Positions 1 to 8,122 of a stretch of 42,258 bases of DNA are shown here, piece after piece. The DNA is from Actinomycetes bacterium (lineage in GTDB: Bacteria; Actinomycetota; Acidimicrobiia; Acidimicrobiales; Bog-793). The notes under the pieces were generated by a model, which worked only from the letters and a program-made list of their open reading frames with translations, searched no databases and was not told the origin of the DNA. Within the stretch, counting starts at the first letter, position 1. The number at the start of each line of letters is the position of its first letter. The DNA is taken from assembly GCA_021803215.1 (NCBI GenBank), contig JAJZLV010000049.1, forward strand, positions 1 to 42,258, read 5' to 3'. The translations under genes were made by a program, and so were the position numbers.

Positions 1-95
1 GGCCGTCAGGACCCACCAAGCCGCTTCGACGTGTCGGCGCACCCGTTCGGATCGGTTGAGACAGGCCTGTACCGTCGGAATCGCTTGTTTTAGGA

Positions 96-989
96 CTAGA
101 CGCGCCGCAGCGGTACCTCTGGGGCGCCGTCGCGGCATCGAAGCCGAGCAGCCGTCAGGGCGCGCTCCACCCACACCCGCACCATCTCCCGTCGGTACCA
201 GGACGAGCCACGTGCGTCCTCCAAAGGCTTGACTGCCTCGGCGTAGGAGCCCCCGAGGGCTGCCGGATCGAGAGGCAGCCCGACAGCGGATGCCTCCAGC
301 GCGGGCAGGCGCACCGGCGCCGCGGTCGTGGCACCGACCGCTATCCGCACCTCAGCGCATCTCCCGTCCTGGGTTTGGCGGACGACTGCGGCCACACCGA
401 CGCAGGGTCGATCCTCGCTCGAGCGGGAGGAGTACTTGAGATAGGCGCTACCGGCGTCTGGCGGGAGCGACGGGACGATGACCTCGACGATCACCTCGGC
501 CGGCGAGAGCGCCGTCTCGTAAAACCCGAGCAGGAGGTCTGCCACCGGGATGCAGCGCCGGCCCGTCGGGCCTTCGACGGTCGCCACGGCGTCAGCCGCC
601 CGGAGCGCTGCGGGCGGGTCAGAGGCATAGTCGGCTTCGGCGAGGACGCCGCCCACGGTGGCCGCGGTGCGCACCTGGGGGTTTCCCACGACCGAGAACG
701 ACTCGGCGACGAGAGGTGCCGCCGACACCAGCATGGCGTTCTCCGCCGCCTCCGCATGGGTGACGAGGGCACCGAGGCGGACTCCTCTCCCGTCTTCCGT
801 CCGGCGCACTGCGCGCAGGTCTGCCACCCGCTGCAGCGAGACCAGAGCTGCCGGGCGGATAAGGCGGTACTGGAGCAACAGGCTCATGGCCGTGCCGCCG
901 GCGATCAGCTTCGCCTCCCCGTCATAGCCGTCGAGCATCTCGACCGCCTCCGCCACGGTGGTGGGGAAGAGCACCACCGGTGCGCTCAT
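96..989 (-). CDS. FAD-binding subunit of a molybdenum hydroxylase (CoxM/XDH medium-subunit family)
   Basis: The 297-residue protein matches the FAD-binding subunit of xanthine dehydrogenase/CO dehydrogenase-type hydroxylases, which passes electrons from the 2Fe-2S subunit to an external acceptor. Visible signatures are AKLIAGGTAMSLLLQYRL near residues 26-43 (the family's AGGT FAD-pyrophosphate motif), RTAATVGGVLAEADYASD near 107-124 (the second FAD motif TVGG), and the C-terminal CODH flavoprotein domain. Length is normal for the family. The ATG start at 989 lies 34 bp after the stop of the 2Fe-2S subunit gene, so the two are almost certainly co-transcribed. The substrate cannot be read from this subunit. 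It is intact although the large subunit of the same operon appears broken. Confidence 0.9.
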   Translation of the reverse strand: MSAPVVLFPTTVAEAVEMLDGYDGEAKLIAGGTAMSLLLQYRLIRPAALVSLQRVADLRAVRRTEDGRGVRLGALVTHAEAAENAMLVSAAPLVAESFSVVGNPQVRTAATVGGVLAEADYASDPPAALRAADAVATVEGPTGRRCIPVADLLLGFYETALSPAEVIVEVIVPSLPPDAGSAYLKYSSRSSEDRPCVGVAAVVRQTQDGRCAEVRIAVGATTAAPVRLPALEASAVGLPLDPAALGGSYAEAVKPLEDARGSSWYRREMVRVWVERALTAARLRCRDGAPEVPLRRV

Positions 990-1023
990 CGTGCGACCAT
1001 CTCTGCGGTCTTAGACGGTGCGA

Positions 1024-1635
1024 TCATCCGCCGGCCCCCTCCGGGCCCGTCTCCGTCGCGCCGCCCGGCAGCCCGGCCGCCTGCCGGGCGGCCGCCATGA
1101 TGCGCGAATAGCTGCCACAACGGCACAGATGTCCACTGAAGACCCGGCGGATAGCGCTCTCGGTCGGGTGCGGCTGGGTGGCGAGCAGAGCCTCGAGAGC
1201 GAGGATGAAACCGGAGGTGCAGTACGAGCACTGGAACGCCCGGTGCTCGAGAAAGGCCTGCTGGACAGCGCTCAGCCGGCCGTCGGGTCCGCGGAGCCCC
1301 TCCACCGTTCGGATGTCGGCTCCTTCGCAGAGAACGGCGAGCGTCAAGCAGCCGCTGACGGCCCGGCCATCTCGAAGGACTGTGCAGGCGCCGCACATGC
1401 CCACTGCGCAGCCGTTGCGGGCGCCGACGAGCTTCAGTTCTCCCCGCAGCGCTTCAAGCAGCGTCTCTGTGGTGCGCACCTGAAGACGACAAGGTCGGCC
1501 GTTGACCGTGAGCTCGACCTGGACCCGCCCCAGGGCGTCCGGCTGTTTGACGCTGTCGAGCACATCTGCGGGAGGGACGGCCTCCAGCGGAGAAGCCTCG
1601 TCTGCTGCGGCGCCGGTCGGTGTACCCCTACCCAT
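1024..1635 (-). CDS. 2Fe-2S subunit of a molybdenum hydroxylase (CoxS/XDH small-subunit family)
   Basis: Small iron-sulfur subunit that relays electrons from the molybdenum centre to the FAD subunit. Using the ATG at 1635 gives 203 residues. The plant-type ferredoxin cysteines are C76, C81, C84 and C96 (GARNGCAVGMCGACTVL and GCLTL). The second, all-alpha cluster has C136, C139, C171 and C173 (FQCSYCTSG and HLCRCGSYSRI). The start was chosen because a strong GGAGGT ribosome site stands 8 bases upstream. The open frame runs further to 1863 but that extension looks non-coding. The N-terminus before the ferredoxin fold (residues 1-38) is longer than usual. In typical operons this gene follows the large subunit directly; here 777 bp intervene. 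Confidence 0.9.
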   Translation of the reverse strand: MGRGTPTGAAADEASPLEAVPPADVLDSVKQPDALGRVQVELTVNGRPCRLQVRTTETLLEALRGELKLVGARNGCAVGMCGACTVLRDGRAVSGCLTLAVLCEGADIRTVEGLRGPDGRLSAVQQAFLEHRAFQCSYCTSGFILALEALLATQPHPTESAIRRVFSGHLCRCGSYSRIMAAARQAAGLPGGATETGPEGAGG

Positions 1636-2412
1636 GGGACCTACCTCCAGGAGTTCTGGCCGACGCCTGTCCTGCGACGACCGACGCAAGTGGGCGACAC
1701 CAGAGGGAGGCTCCGACGGCTTCGGACCCCCGCCGGCGTCGTCCTGCCAGGAGCTGTCCGTCGCCACGGCACCCGGCCCGAGACCCGGTCGGTTCGGGAC
1801 GCCAGGAGGCGACTCGCCCGGTATCGGCCTCGACCGGGCCGAAGGGCTGCATCCCCTCGCCATCGGTCGCCCCGGCTAGGGAGTGATCGAGGCTCGGCGA
1901 GCCCATCGCCGGCGCGGGTCGATGGCAGCACTCGCCCGCGGCGTTGCGATGGCAGAGCCCGCTCCGGCCGAGGTGATGGCCGTGCCGGTCGGCCCCGAGC
2001 TCACCGCCCGGCGGCAAGTCCCGGCGAGGAGGAAGGACGGGACCGAGAAGGCACCTATGGCCCGCCTCGGAGGTCTCGATCACCATGAGCGGCTCGGACC
2101 CTTGATCCGCCGCCGCGAGATGGCGGCGCGCCGGGACGACCACCCGGGAGCAAGGGGGGAGCTGCCACGACGAGCGACGGCCCCACCGCTTCCTCGACAG
2201 CGCAGCCCCGCGGTCGGCGCTCTCCGGGCGCGGGCAGCTGGCCGGGGCCGGCGAGCTCCATGAGGCCCGTCCGGCTCGCCAGGCCACGCCCTGCGGCTTG
2301 GCCCGCCCCCCAAGCGGAACCGGGCCTATCGACTCGCGCCGGCCGGAGCCGCCGGCACCCGGAGCCTCGTCAAGAGCTCCCCCCCGCCCGAGAGGGGTCG
2401 ACAGAGCCTCTC
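1636..2412 (-). other. 777-bp stretch with no recognisable gene inside the hydroxylase operon
   Basis: This gap separates the large-subunit stop from the 2Fe-2S subunit start. One minus-strand open frame (2416 to 1628) fills it almost exactly. Its ATG overlaps the large-subunit stop as ATGA, and its TAG lies 6 bases inside the next gene. Its 262-residue product is rich in R, G, P, S and A and resembles no family I know. A second frame starting at 2261 begins MELAGPGQLPAPGER, which recalls the N-terminus of CoxG/SRPBCC accessory proteins common in such operons, but it loses that resemblance at once. The stretch may be a decayed accessory gene, a novel poorly conserved protein, or non-coding. 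I cannot decide from the sequence. Confidence 0.4.
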
Positions 2413-4795
2413 TCATGCCGGTGCTCCGGGGCCGCCGCCGCCACCAGCACCTGCGGCAGCAGCCTCAGCCCGCAGGCCGCGCAGGACCTTCTCGGCGCTG
2501 ATCGGCAATGAGTGGACCCGTACCCCGGTCGCCCGGTAGACCGCGTTGGCCACGGCTGGAGCGACGGGCGGCAGGGCCGGCTCACCGAGACCGTGGATCT
2601 CGCCGCGGCCGTCCTCGGCGAGATCGAAGCCGTACTGCTCGGGCATGTCCTCCAGGCTCGGGACCATGTAGTCCGCCAGGCTGGCGTTCGTCAGCTGGCC
2701 CCGGTCAAAGACAAGCTCTTCGAACAGGGCGTTGCCGACCCCGAAGACGAGGCAGCCCTCGCACTGGTGGTCGGCGCCGATCGGGTCGACGATCTCGCCG
2801 GCGAAGACGGCGCCTGCGTAGCGGAGGACTCGCACCCGGCCGGTAGCCAGGTCTACAGCGACCTCGGCGGCACCGACGGACTGGTGCCAGTGCGCCGAGC
2901 CGACCCCCTGGCCCGTGAACGGATCGAGGCCCCCATTCGTGACGAGGGTGCCGCCGCCGTGTACGTTGCCGACCCGGCTGCGGCCAACTACCTCGGCCAG
3001 GCTGAGGCGGCTGGCCGGGACCCCCGCCACCTGGACGTGCCCCTCTGTCACCTCGATGTCGGCTGGCTCGGCTTCGAGCAGCTCGGCTGCGAGGCCCCGC
3101 ACCTTCGCGACGAGGTCCTCCGTTGCCAGCTCGAGCGCCCGTCCCATGGAGGCCATAGAGCGGCTGGCGGTGGTCTGCTGGTCGTAGGGAGTGAGATCGG
3201 TGTCGACGTAGGAGACCGCGACGAGCTGGGGGTCGACGCCTGGCCGCCAGGGCTGGGCGGATGCCCTGGCCCATCTCGACCGAGCTCGTGAGCACGTCCA
3301 GGCTGCCGTCGGCGTTGAGCCGGATCGCCGCCGTCGAGGTCGACGGGGTGATCGTCCCTTCGATGACGCATGAGACGCCCTTGGCCCGGACGATGTCCCC
3401 GTCACGCTCGACCCCGGCGGCCGGGTCCCAGCCGATCCGCTCTGCCACGGTGTCGAGCAGCTCGTGGAAGTGGAGGTGCTCGAGCCTCTCGCCGGTGCAG
3501 AAGGTGTTCCCGTCTTTGAGCAGGTTCCGCCGGCGGAGCTCGACGGCATCGATCTGGAGGGCCTCCGCGATCATGTCCATCTGCTGCTCGTAGGCCCAGG
3601 CCGCCTGGTTGATGGCAAAGCCCCGGTAGGCGCCGGCAGGCGGCGTGTTGGTGCACACCGCTTCGACGTGGATGTCGACGTTCGGGATGGCGTACGGGCC
3701 GTTGATGCCGTAGGCACCGAACATCACCTTGCGCGGGCTGATGCCGGCATACGCGCCGGCGTTGTACCGGGCGAGAGCCTGGCGGGCGACGATCCGGCCC
3801 TCTTTCGTCACCGCGGTGCGGAGCCGGACCCGCATGGCGTGCTTGGTCGAGGTGACGAACTCCTCGTCGCGCGACAGGTGGATGCGCACCGGCGCACCGA
3901 CGAGGCGCGACGCAACGGCCGCCACCGGCTCGATGGCGGCATAAGCCTTGGCCCCGAACCCTCCCCCGAGCGCGGTCACCACCACCCTCACGCGGTTGAG
4001 CGGGACGCCGAAGAGAAGGGCCAGCTGCCGGCGGACGATGTGAGGTGTCTGGGTGGCGCTCCACACCGTTATCCGGTCACCGCGTGCGTCGGCCAGCACC
4101 ACGTGGGTCTCGAGTGGAGCGGCACCGGCCGCCGGGCTGTCGAAAGTGTGCTCGAACACGTGATCGGCCGAGGAGAAGGCGGCCGCGGCGTCGCCCCGGA
4201 CGACGCTGAACACGTTGCAGACGTTGCGCTCGTACTCAGCCCGGAGCGTGACGTCGACGAAGGCGGGGTCTCGCTCGGGCTCGGATGGGAACAACCGGGG
4301 CGCTCCGGGAGCCGTCGCCTCGTCGACGTCGAACACCGCCGGCAGATGGTCGTAGGTGACCTCCACGAGATCGGCCGCCTCCTCGGCGGAAAACGGGTCG
4401 TCGGCCACCACCAGGGCCACCGGCTCGCCGATGTAGCGGACCGTGTCGTAGGCCAGCACCGGTTGGTCGCGCACGACCGGCCCGAACTCGACCTGCATGT
4501 CGCCACGGGCAACGAGCTGGGCACCCGTGAGGACGCTCACGACCCCCGGGTGGCAAAGCGCTGGGTTCGTGTCGACGGCGACCAGCCGGGCATGTGCCGC
4601 GGTCGAGCGCACCAGCCGGCCATGTTGCATGCCGGGCAGTTCCTCGTTCATGACGAAGGGCGTCCGGCCAGTGACCCGGTCCTCCGCGTCAAGGAGGGAC
4701 GAGATCGCCACCTCCTGCTGTCGGGCCTGCAATGAAGTCCTCTCCGATTGGGCGTCCTGGGGCCGTCGTATCGCCGGTGGCACACATGATCGCAT
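2413..4795 (-). pseudogene. Molybdopterin-binding large subunit of a xanthine dehydrogenase-family hydroxylase, frameshifted
   Basis: Together two frames make one large subunit of about 790 residues, the normal family size. The first (from 4795 to about 3250) carries the a/b-hammerhead domain (DAEDRVTGRTPFV), the molybdopterin loop ALGGGFGAKAYAAIEP, PPAGAYRGFAINQ and SSVEMGQG. The second (from about 3250 to 2413) resumes at GVDPQLVAVSYVDTDLTPYDQQT and ends with IHGLGEPALPPVAPAVANA, holding the conserved catalytic glutamate of the GxGE type. The frame changes between 3241 and 3262, where only 22 bases separate MGQG from GVDP; as I recall relatives, about 11-13 codons are usual, so a small deletion is likely. 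AYRGF rather than AYxCSFR argues against a form I CO dehydrogenase. The start is uncertain: ATG at 4795 is the first, but real homology begins near 4700. A sequencing error remains possible. Confidence 0.8.
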
Positions 4796-4857
4796 GGTCG
4801 GCTAGCGCTTACCACCCGTCGCCACAGCATGGGCCACCTCGGCCGGGTTCTCGCCAG

Positions 4858-4882
4858 GCTGACGACTCAGTAACTCGTCAGC
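4858..4882. promoter_or_regulatory. Perfect 8-bp inverted repeat between divergent genes, candidate operator
   Basis: GCTGACGA (4858-4865) and TCGTCAGC (4875-4882) are exact inverse complements separated by 9 bases. The repeat lies in the 170-bp region between the divergent hydroxylase large subunit (start near 4795) and pncA (start 4966), a usual position for a dimeric repressor. The cognate regulator is not evident in the window. Confidence 0.4.
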
Positions 4883-4884
4883 GG

Positions 4885-4931
4885 CTGCCTGGCCAGCTGT
4901 CCGATAGCGGCTCTCGGTACCGGCCAGGCAG
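4885..4931 (+). promoter_or_regulatory. 10-bp inverted repeat able to form a leader hairpin before pncA
   Basis: CTGCCTGGCC (4885-4894) pairs exactly with GGCCAGGCAG (4922-4931) across a 27-base loop that contains a further CCGA/TCGG pair. It ends 34 bases before the pncA start. It could be a structured 5' leader, a terminator of an upstream transcript, or a second operator. No known riboswitch class is recognised. Confidence 0.35.
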
Positions 4932-4965
4932 TCGGAGCCGGCCCAAGTGCGCTAGAAACGCCCCG

Positions 4966-5586
4966 ATGGGCAAGCTCGCTTTGCTGGTGATCGACGTGCA
5001 GCTGGACTTCTGTCCCGGGGGGGCGCTCGCGGTGGAGAAGGGCGACGAGGTAGCCGCCGCCATCGCGGCCGATCTGTTGGGCCAAGAAGCCGGCTACGAC
5101 TACAAGGTGGCGACCCGCGACATGCACGTGGCACCGGGGGATCACTTCTCCGAGATGCCTGATTTCGTCGATTCGTGGCCGATCCACTGCCTGGCAGGCA
5201 CCCCGGGGGCTGAGCTGCACGAAGCCCTCGACTCTGTGAGGACAGAGTTCGACGCAATCTTCGACAAGGGCGCTTACCACGCTGCCTACTCCGGGTTCGA
5301 GGGCGCCGCACCCTCGGGCAGCACCCTCGGACCATGGCTCTCGGCCAGAGATGTGGACCGGGTCGACCTTGTCGGTCTAGCGACCGACTACTGCGTCCGG
5401 GCCACTGCCCTCGACGCCGCCGAGCTGGGCCTCGCCGTCCGCGTGCTCCTCGGATACACGGCCGGAGTGGCCACCAGCACCACGCTGAGCGCGATCGACC
5501 GCCTGAGGACCGCCGGGGTCGAGATCGTCGGTCCGACGACGGCCAACGGCATAACCTGGGCAGCCTCCATGGACAAAGAGGCCTGA
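4966..5586 (+). CDS. pncA: Nicotinamidase/pyrazinamidase
   Basis: Hydrolyses nicotinamide to nicotinate and ammonia, feeding NAD salvage; homologues also activate pyrazinamide. The 206-residue protein shows the catalytic triad D10 (VIDVQLDF), K101 (FDKGAY) and C143 (ATDYCVRATA). The metal ligands D52, H54, H60 and H74 sit in TRDMHVAPGDHF and WPIHCLAGTPGA, in the same spacing as mycobacterial PncA, and the YSGFEG motif is also present. The start MGKLALLVIDVQ at 4966 fits the family; the open frame continues upstream to 4732, but that part is unlike any PncA. No strong ribosome site precedes the ATG. The gene is divergent from the molybdenum hydroxylase operon, which might hydroxylate nicotinate or a related N-heterocycle. 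That link is only suggestive. Confidence 0.93.
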   Translation: MGKLALLVIDVQLDFCPGGALAVEKGDEVAAAIAADLLGQEAGYDYKVATRDMHVAPGDHFSEMPDFVDSWPIHCLAGTPGAELHEALDSVRTEFDAIFDKGAYHAAYSGFEGAAPSGSTLGPWLSARDVDRVDLVGLATDYCVRATALDAAELGLAVRVLLGYTAGVATSTTLSAIDRLRTAGVEIVGPTTANGITWAASMDKEA

Positions 5587-5618
5587 CGCAGCTCGAGAGC
5601 AGGCGGCCTCAGCCTCTG

Positions 5619-5652
5619 GGCCCGGACGGCCTGTGCCGGCCCTGTCCGGGCC
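5619..5652 (+). terminator. Hairpin terminator downstream of pncA
   Basis: GGCCCGGAC (5619-5627) pairs perfectly with GTCCGGGCC (5644-5652), and an inner GGCC/GGCC pair extends the stem. It starts 32 bases after the pncA stop. There is no U-run, as is common for GC-rich actinobacterial terminators. Confidence 0.5.
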
Positions 5653-5725
5653 GGCGGGAGCCACTTTCTCGGTAGGGCTCTCGGTGCGTGCTATGACGAC
5701 ACCTCGACCGCGACGGAGGTGAGGA

Positions 5726-6412
5726 GTGCAAGACAACGTCAGACTCGACTGGCCACTCCCTGCTGTTCTGCGCATCCGCCTCTGCCGGCCCGAGCGTCAC
5801 AACGCCGTAGATAAAGCGGTGGTCGACGGAGTCAGGAAAGCTCTCGAGAAAGAGGGCCGCCGAGCTGGGGCCATCGTGCTTGGAGCCGACGGCAGCTTCT
5901 CCGCCGGTCTCGACCTCAAGCTTCCTGCCAAGGCGAGAAGGAGCGTGAGCGAGAGCCTCTACGAGCTCTACGGCGTCATGGTTACCCATGAGCGCCCGAT
6001 CATCGCCGCCGCCCGGGGCCACGCGATCGGCGCCGGGGCGCAGCTGCTGCTGGCAAGCGACCTCCGGGTGGGCTCACCTGACCTCGTGATCCGGTTCCCC
6101 GGCCCCGAGCACGGCTTGGCTGTCGCCACCTGGGCTCTGCCCGCCACGGTGGGGCGGGGCCGGGCGATCGATCTTGCTCTCACCATGAGAGAGGTCGGCT
6201 CAGATGAGGCGCTCAGGATCGGCCTCCTCGACCGCTTGGTCGACGATCCTGACCACGAGGCGCTCGAGCTGGCCCGCTCTATCTGCAGCCTCGATCGAGA
6301 GGCGGCGAGCATGACGAAGCTGCTCGTGACGAGAGCTGCTGGCCTCAACGAGGCCCTCGCCCGCGAGGCGCAGTGGAACAGCTCTGCCGGCGGTCATGCT
6401 GCCAAGCCTTGA
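5726..6412 (+). CDS. Enoyl-CoA hydratase/isomerase (crotonase) family protein
   Basis: A 228-residue crotonase-fold protein, somewhat shorter than the usual 255-265. The oxyanion-hole segments are visible: GSFSAGLDLKL (near residue 57) and RGHAIGAGAQLLLASDLRV (near 97). Of the two catalytic glutamates of enoyl-CoA hydratase, the one in the GGGCE position (Glu144 in rat numbering) is a glutamine here (GAGAQ). The one in the PE.LG position is kept (GPEHGLAV). That pattern fits an isomerase or other crotonase reaction better than a classical hydratase. The start is a GTG at 5726 behind a GGAGGTGAG ribosome site. It lies 139 bp after pncA with a hairpin between, so it is probably a separate transcript. 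It converges on guaA with a 29-bp gap. Confidence 0.85.
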   Translation: MQDNVRLDWPLPAVLRIRLCRPERHNAVDKAVVDGVRKALEKEGRRAGAIVLGADGSFSAGLDLKLPAKARRSVSESLYELYGVMVTHERPIIAAARGHAIGAGAQLLLASDLRVGSPDLVIRFPGPEHGLAVATWALPATVGRGRAIDLALTMREVGSDEALRIGLLDRLVDDPDHEALELARSICSLDREAASMTKLLVTRAAGLNEALAREAQWNSSAGGHAAKP

Positions 6413-6441
6413 GCGCTGAGCGGCGGAGGCCGCCTGGAGGT

Positions 6442-7980
6442 CTACTCCCACTCGATCGTGCCGGGCGGCTTGGAGGTGACGTCGTAGGCGACCCGGTTCA
6501 CACCGGCCACCTCGCCGATGATGCGGGAGGAGAGCGTCTCCAAAAGCTCGTAGGGGAGCCTCGCCCAGTCGGCCGTCATGGCGTCGCCGGAGGTGACAGC
6601 CCGGATGACGATGGGATAGGCGTAGGTCCGCTCGTCGCCCATCACCCCGACCGATCGGATGGCCGGAAGGACTGCGAAGTACTGCCAGAGCTCCCTCTCG
6701 AGCCCGGCCCTGTGCACCTCCTCCAAGAGGATGGCATCGGCCTTGCGGAGGATCTCGACCCGCTCGGGGGTCACCTCCCCGACGATGCGGACCGCCAGCC
6801 CTGGGCCGGGGAAGGGCTGGCGCCAGACGATCTCCTCGGGCAGCCCGAGCTCGATGCCGATCGCCCGCACCTCGTCTTTGAAAAGGAGGCGGAGCGGCTC
6901 GACGAGCTCCAGGTCCATCTCCGCGGGGAGCCCGCCCACGTTGTGGTGGGACTTGATGGTGGCCGCCGCGCTGGTGCCCGACTCGACCACGTCGGGGTAC
7001 AAGGTGCCCTGCACGAGGTAGGAGATGTCCTCTCGCTCCCTCGAGACCTCCTCGAAGACCCGGATGAACAGCTCCCCGATTATCTTCCGCTTCCTCTCGG
7101 GATCGGTCACGCCGCCGAGGGCCTCGTAGAAGCGCTCTTCGGCCTTCACATGGACGAGGTCGACGTTGAACTGGCGGCGGAAGGTCGCCTCCACCTGGCT
7201 CCCTTCGCCCGAGCGCATCAGGCCGGTGTCGACGAAGACGCAGGTGAGCTGGTCCCCGACGGCCTTGTGGACGAGAGCCGCCGCCACGGCCGAGTCGACC
7301 CCGCCCGAGAGGGCACAGAGCACCCGCTCGGAGCCGACCGTGGCCCGGACCGCCTCGGCGGCCGACTCGATGACCGAGCTGGGCGTCCAGGTGGGAAGGC
7401 AGTCGCAGAGATCGAACAAGAAGCGCTTCAACAGCTCCTGGCCGCGCTCGGTGTGAGCGACCTCGGGGTGGAACTGCACGCCGAAGATCTGGCGCTTCCG
7501 GTCCTCGAGCGCCGCCACGGGCACCTCGGAGGTGGCGGCCACGACGCTGAAGCCGGCCGGGGCGGCCACCATCGAGTCGCCATGGCTCATCCAGACGTCG
7601 CTCTCCTCGGGCCACTCCTCCAAGAGGGCCGAGGCGCCGAGGCGGCGAAGGGTGGTGCGGCCGTACTCCCCGGTGCCGGTGCGGGCCACCTCCCCGCCGA
7701 GCTGGCGGGTGAGGAGCTGGGCGCCGTAGCAGATGCCGAGCACCGGTACGCCTCTGTCGTAGATGCTCTCGTCGATGCTCGGGGCGTTCTCGGCGTAGAC
7801 CGACTTAGGGCCGCCGGAGAAGATGATCCCCTTCGGCTGCCTGGCCAGCATCTCCTCGGCCGGCATCGAGGCAGGGACGATCTCTGAGTAGACGTGCGCC
7901 TCACGCACCCGCCGGGCGATGAGCTGGGCGTACTGGGCACCGAAGTCGACGACGAGGATCGTGTCGAAGCTGCTCGTCAT
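6442..7980 (-). CDS. guaA: GMP synthase (glutamine-hydrolysing)
   Basis: Converts XMP to GMP with ATP and glutamine, the last step of guanine nucleotide synthesis. The 512 residues contain all three expected parts. The class I glutamine amidotransferase domain has nucleophile C84 (GICYGAQLL) with H171 and E173 ([11 protein letters not shown]). The ATP-pyrophosphatase domain has P-loop SGGVDS at 225-230. The C-terminal dimerisation domain ends [17 protein letters not shown], the typical last residues. The ATG at 7980 gives a full-length protein. A hairpin separates it from guaB3 upstream, so it probably has its own promoter in the 142-bp gap. Confidence 0.97.
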   Translation of the reverse strand: MTSSFDTILVVDFGAQYAQLIARRVREAHVYSEIVPASMPAEEMLARQPKGIIFSGGPKSVYAENAPSIDESIYDRGVPVLGICYGAQLLTRQLGGEVARTGTGEYGRTTLRRLGASALLEEWPEESDVWMSHGDSMVAAPAGFSVVAATSEVPVAALEDRKRQIFGVQFHPEVAHTERGQELLKRFLFDLCDCLPTWTPSSVIESAAEAVRATVGSERVLCALSGGVDSAVAAALVHKAVGDQLTCVFVDTGLMRSGEGSQVEATFRRQFNVDLVHVKAEERFYEALGGVTDPERKRKIIGELFIRVFEEVSREREDISYLVQGTLYPDVVESGTSAAATIKSHHNVGGLPAEMDLELVEPLRLLFKDEVRAIGIELGLPEEIVWRQPFPGPGLAVRIVGEVTPERVEILRKADAILLEEVHRAGLERELWQYFAVLPAIRSVGVMGDERTYAYPIVIRAVTSGDAMTADWARLPYELLETLSSRIIGEVAGVNRVAYDVTSKPPGTIEWE

Positions 7981-8084
7981 CTCCCAACCGTACTCAAAGA
8001 GCCGCTCGGAGCCTCGGGTCCGCAGACCCAGCTGGCGGCCCGTCGAGCAGTTCGAGGCGGCCAGCGCTCAGAGGGCCGCCCCGA

Positions 8085-8117
8085 GCCCTCGGCCCCAGGG
8101 CCGAGCGGGCCGAGGGC
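8085..8117 (-). terminator. Hairpin terminator after guaB3
   Basis: GCCCTCGGCCC (8085-8095) and GGGCCGAGGGC (8107-8117) form a perfect 11-bp stem with an 11-base loop, starting 5 bases past the guaB3 stop. No U-run follows on the minus strand. Confidence 0.6.
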
Positions 8118-8122
8118 GCGGC

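Noticed and set aside
6373-7887. A 504-codon plus-strand frame opposite guaA.
   Set aside because: It is antisense to guaA; the translated text has no domain and its start lies inside the crotonase gene.
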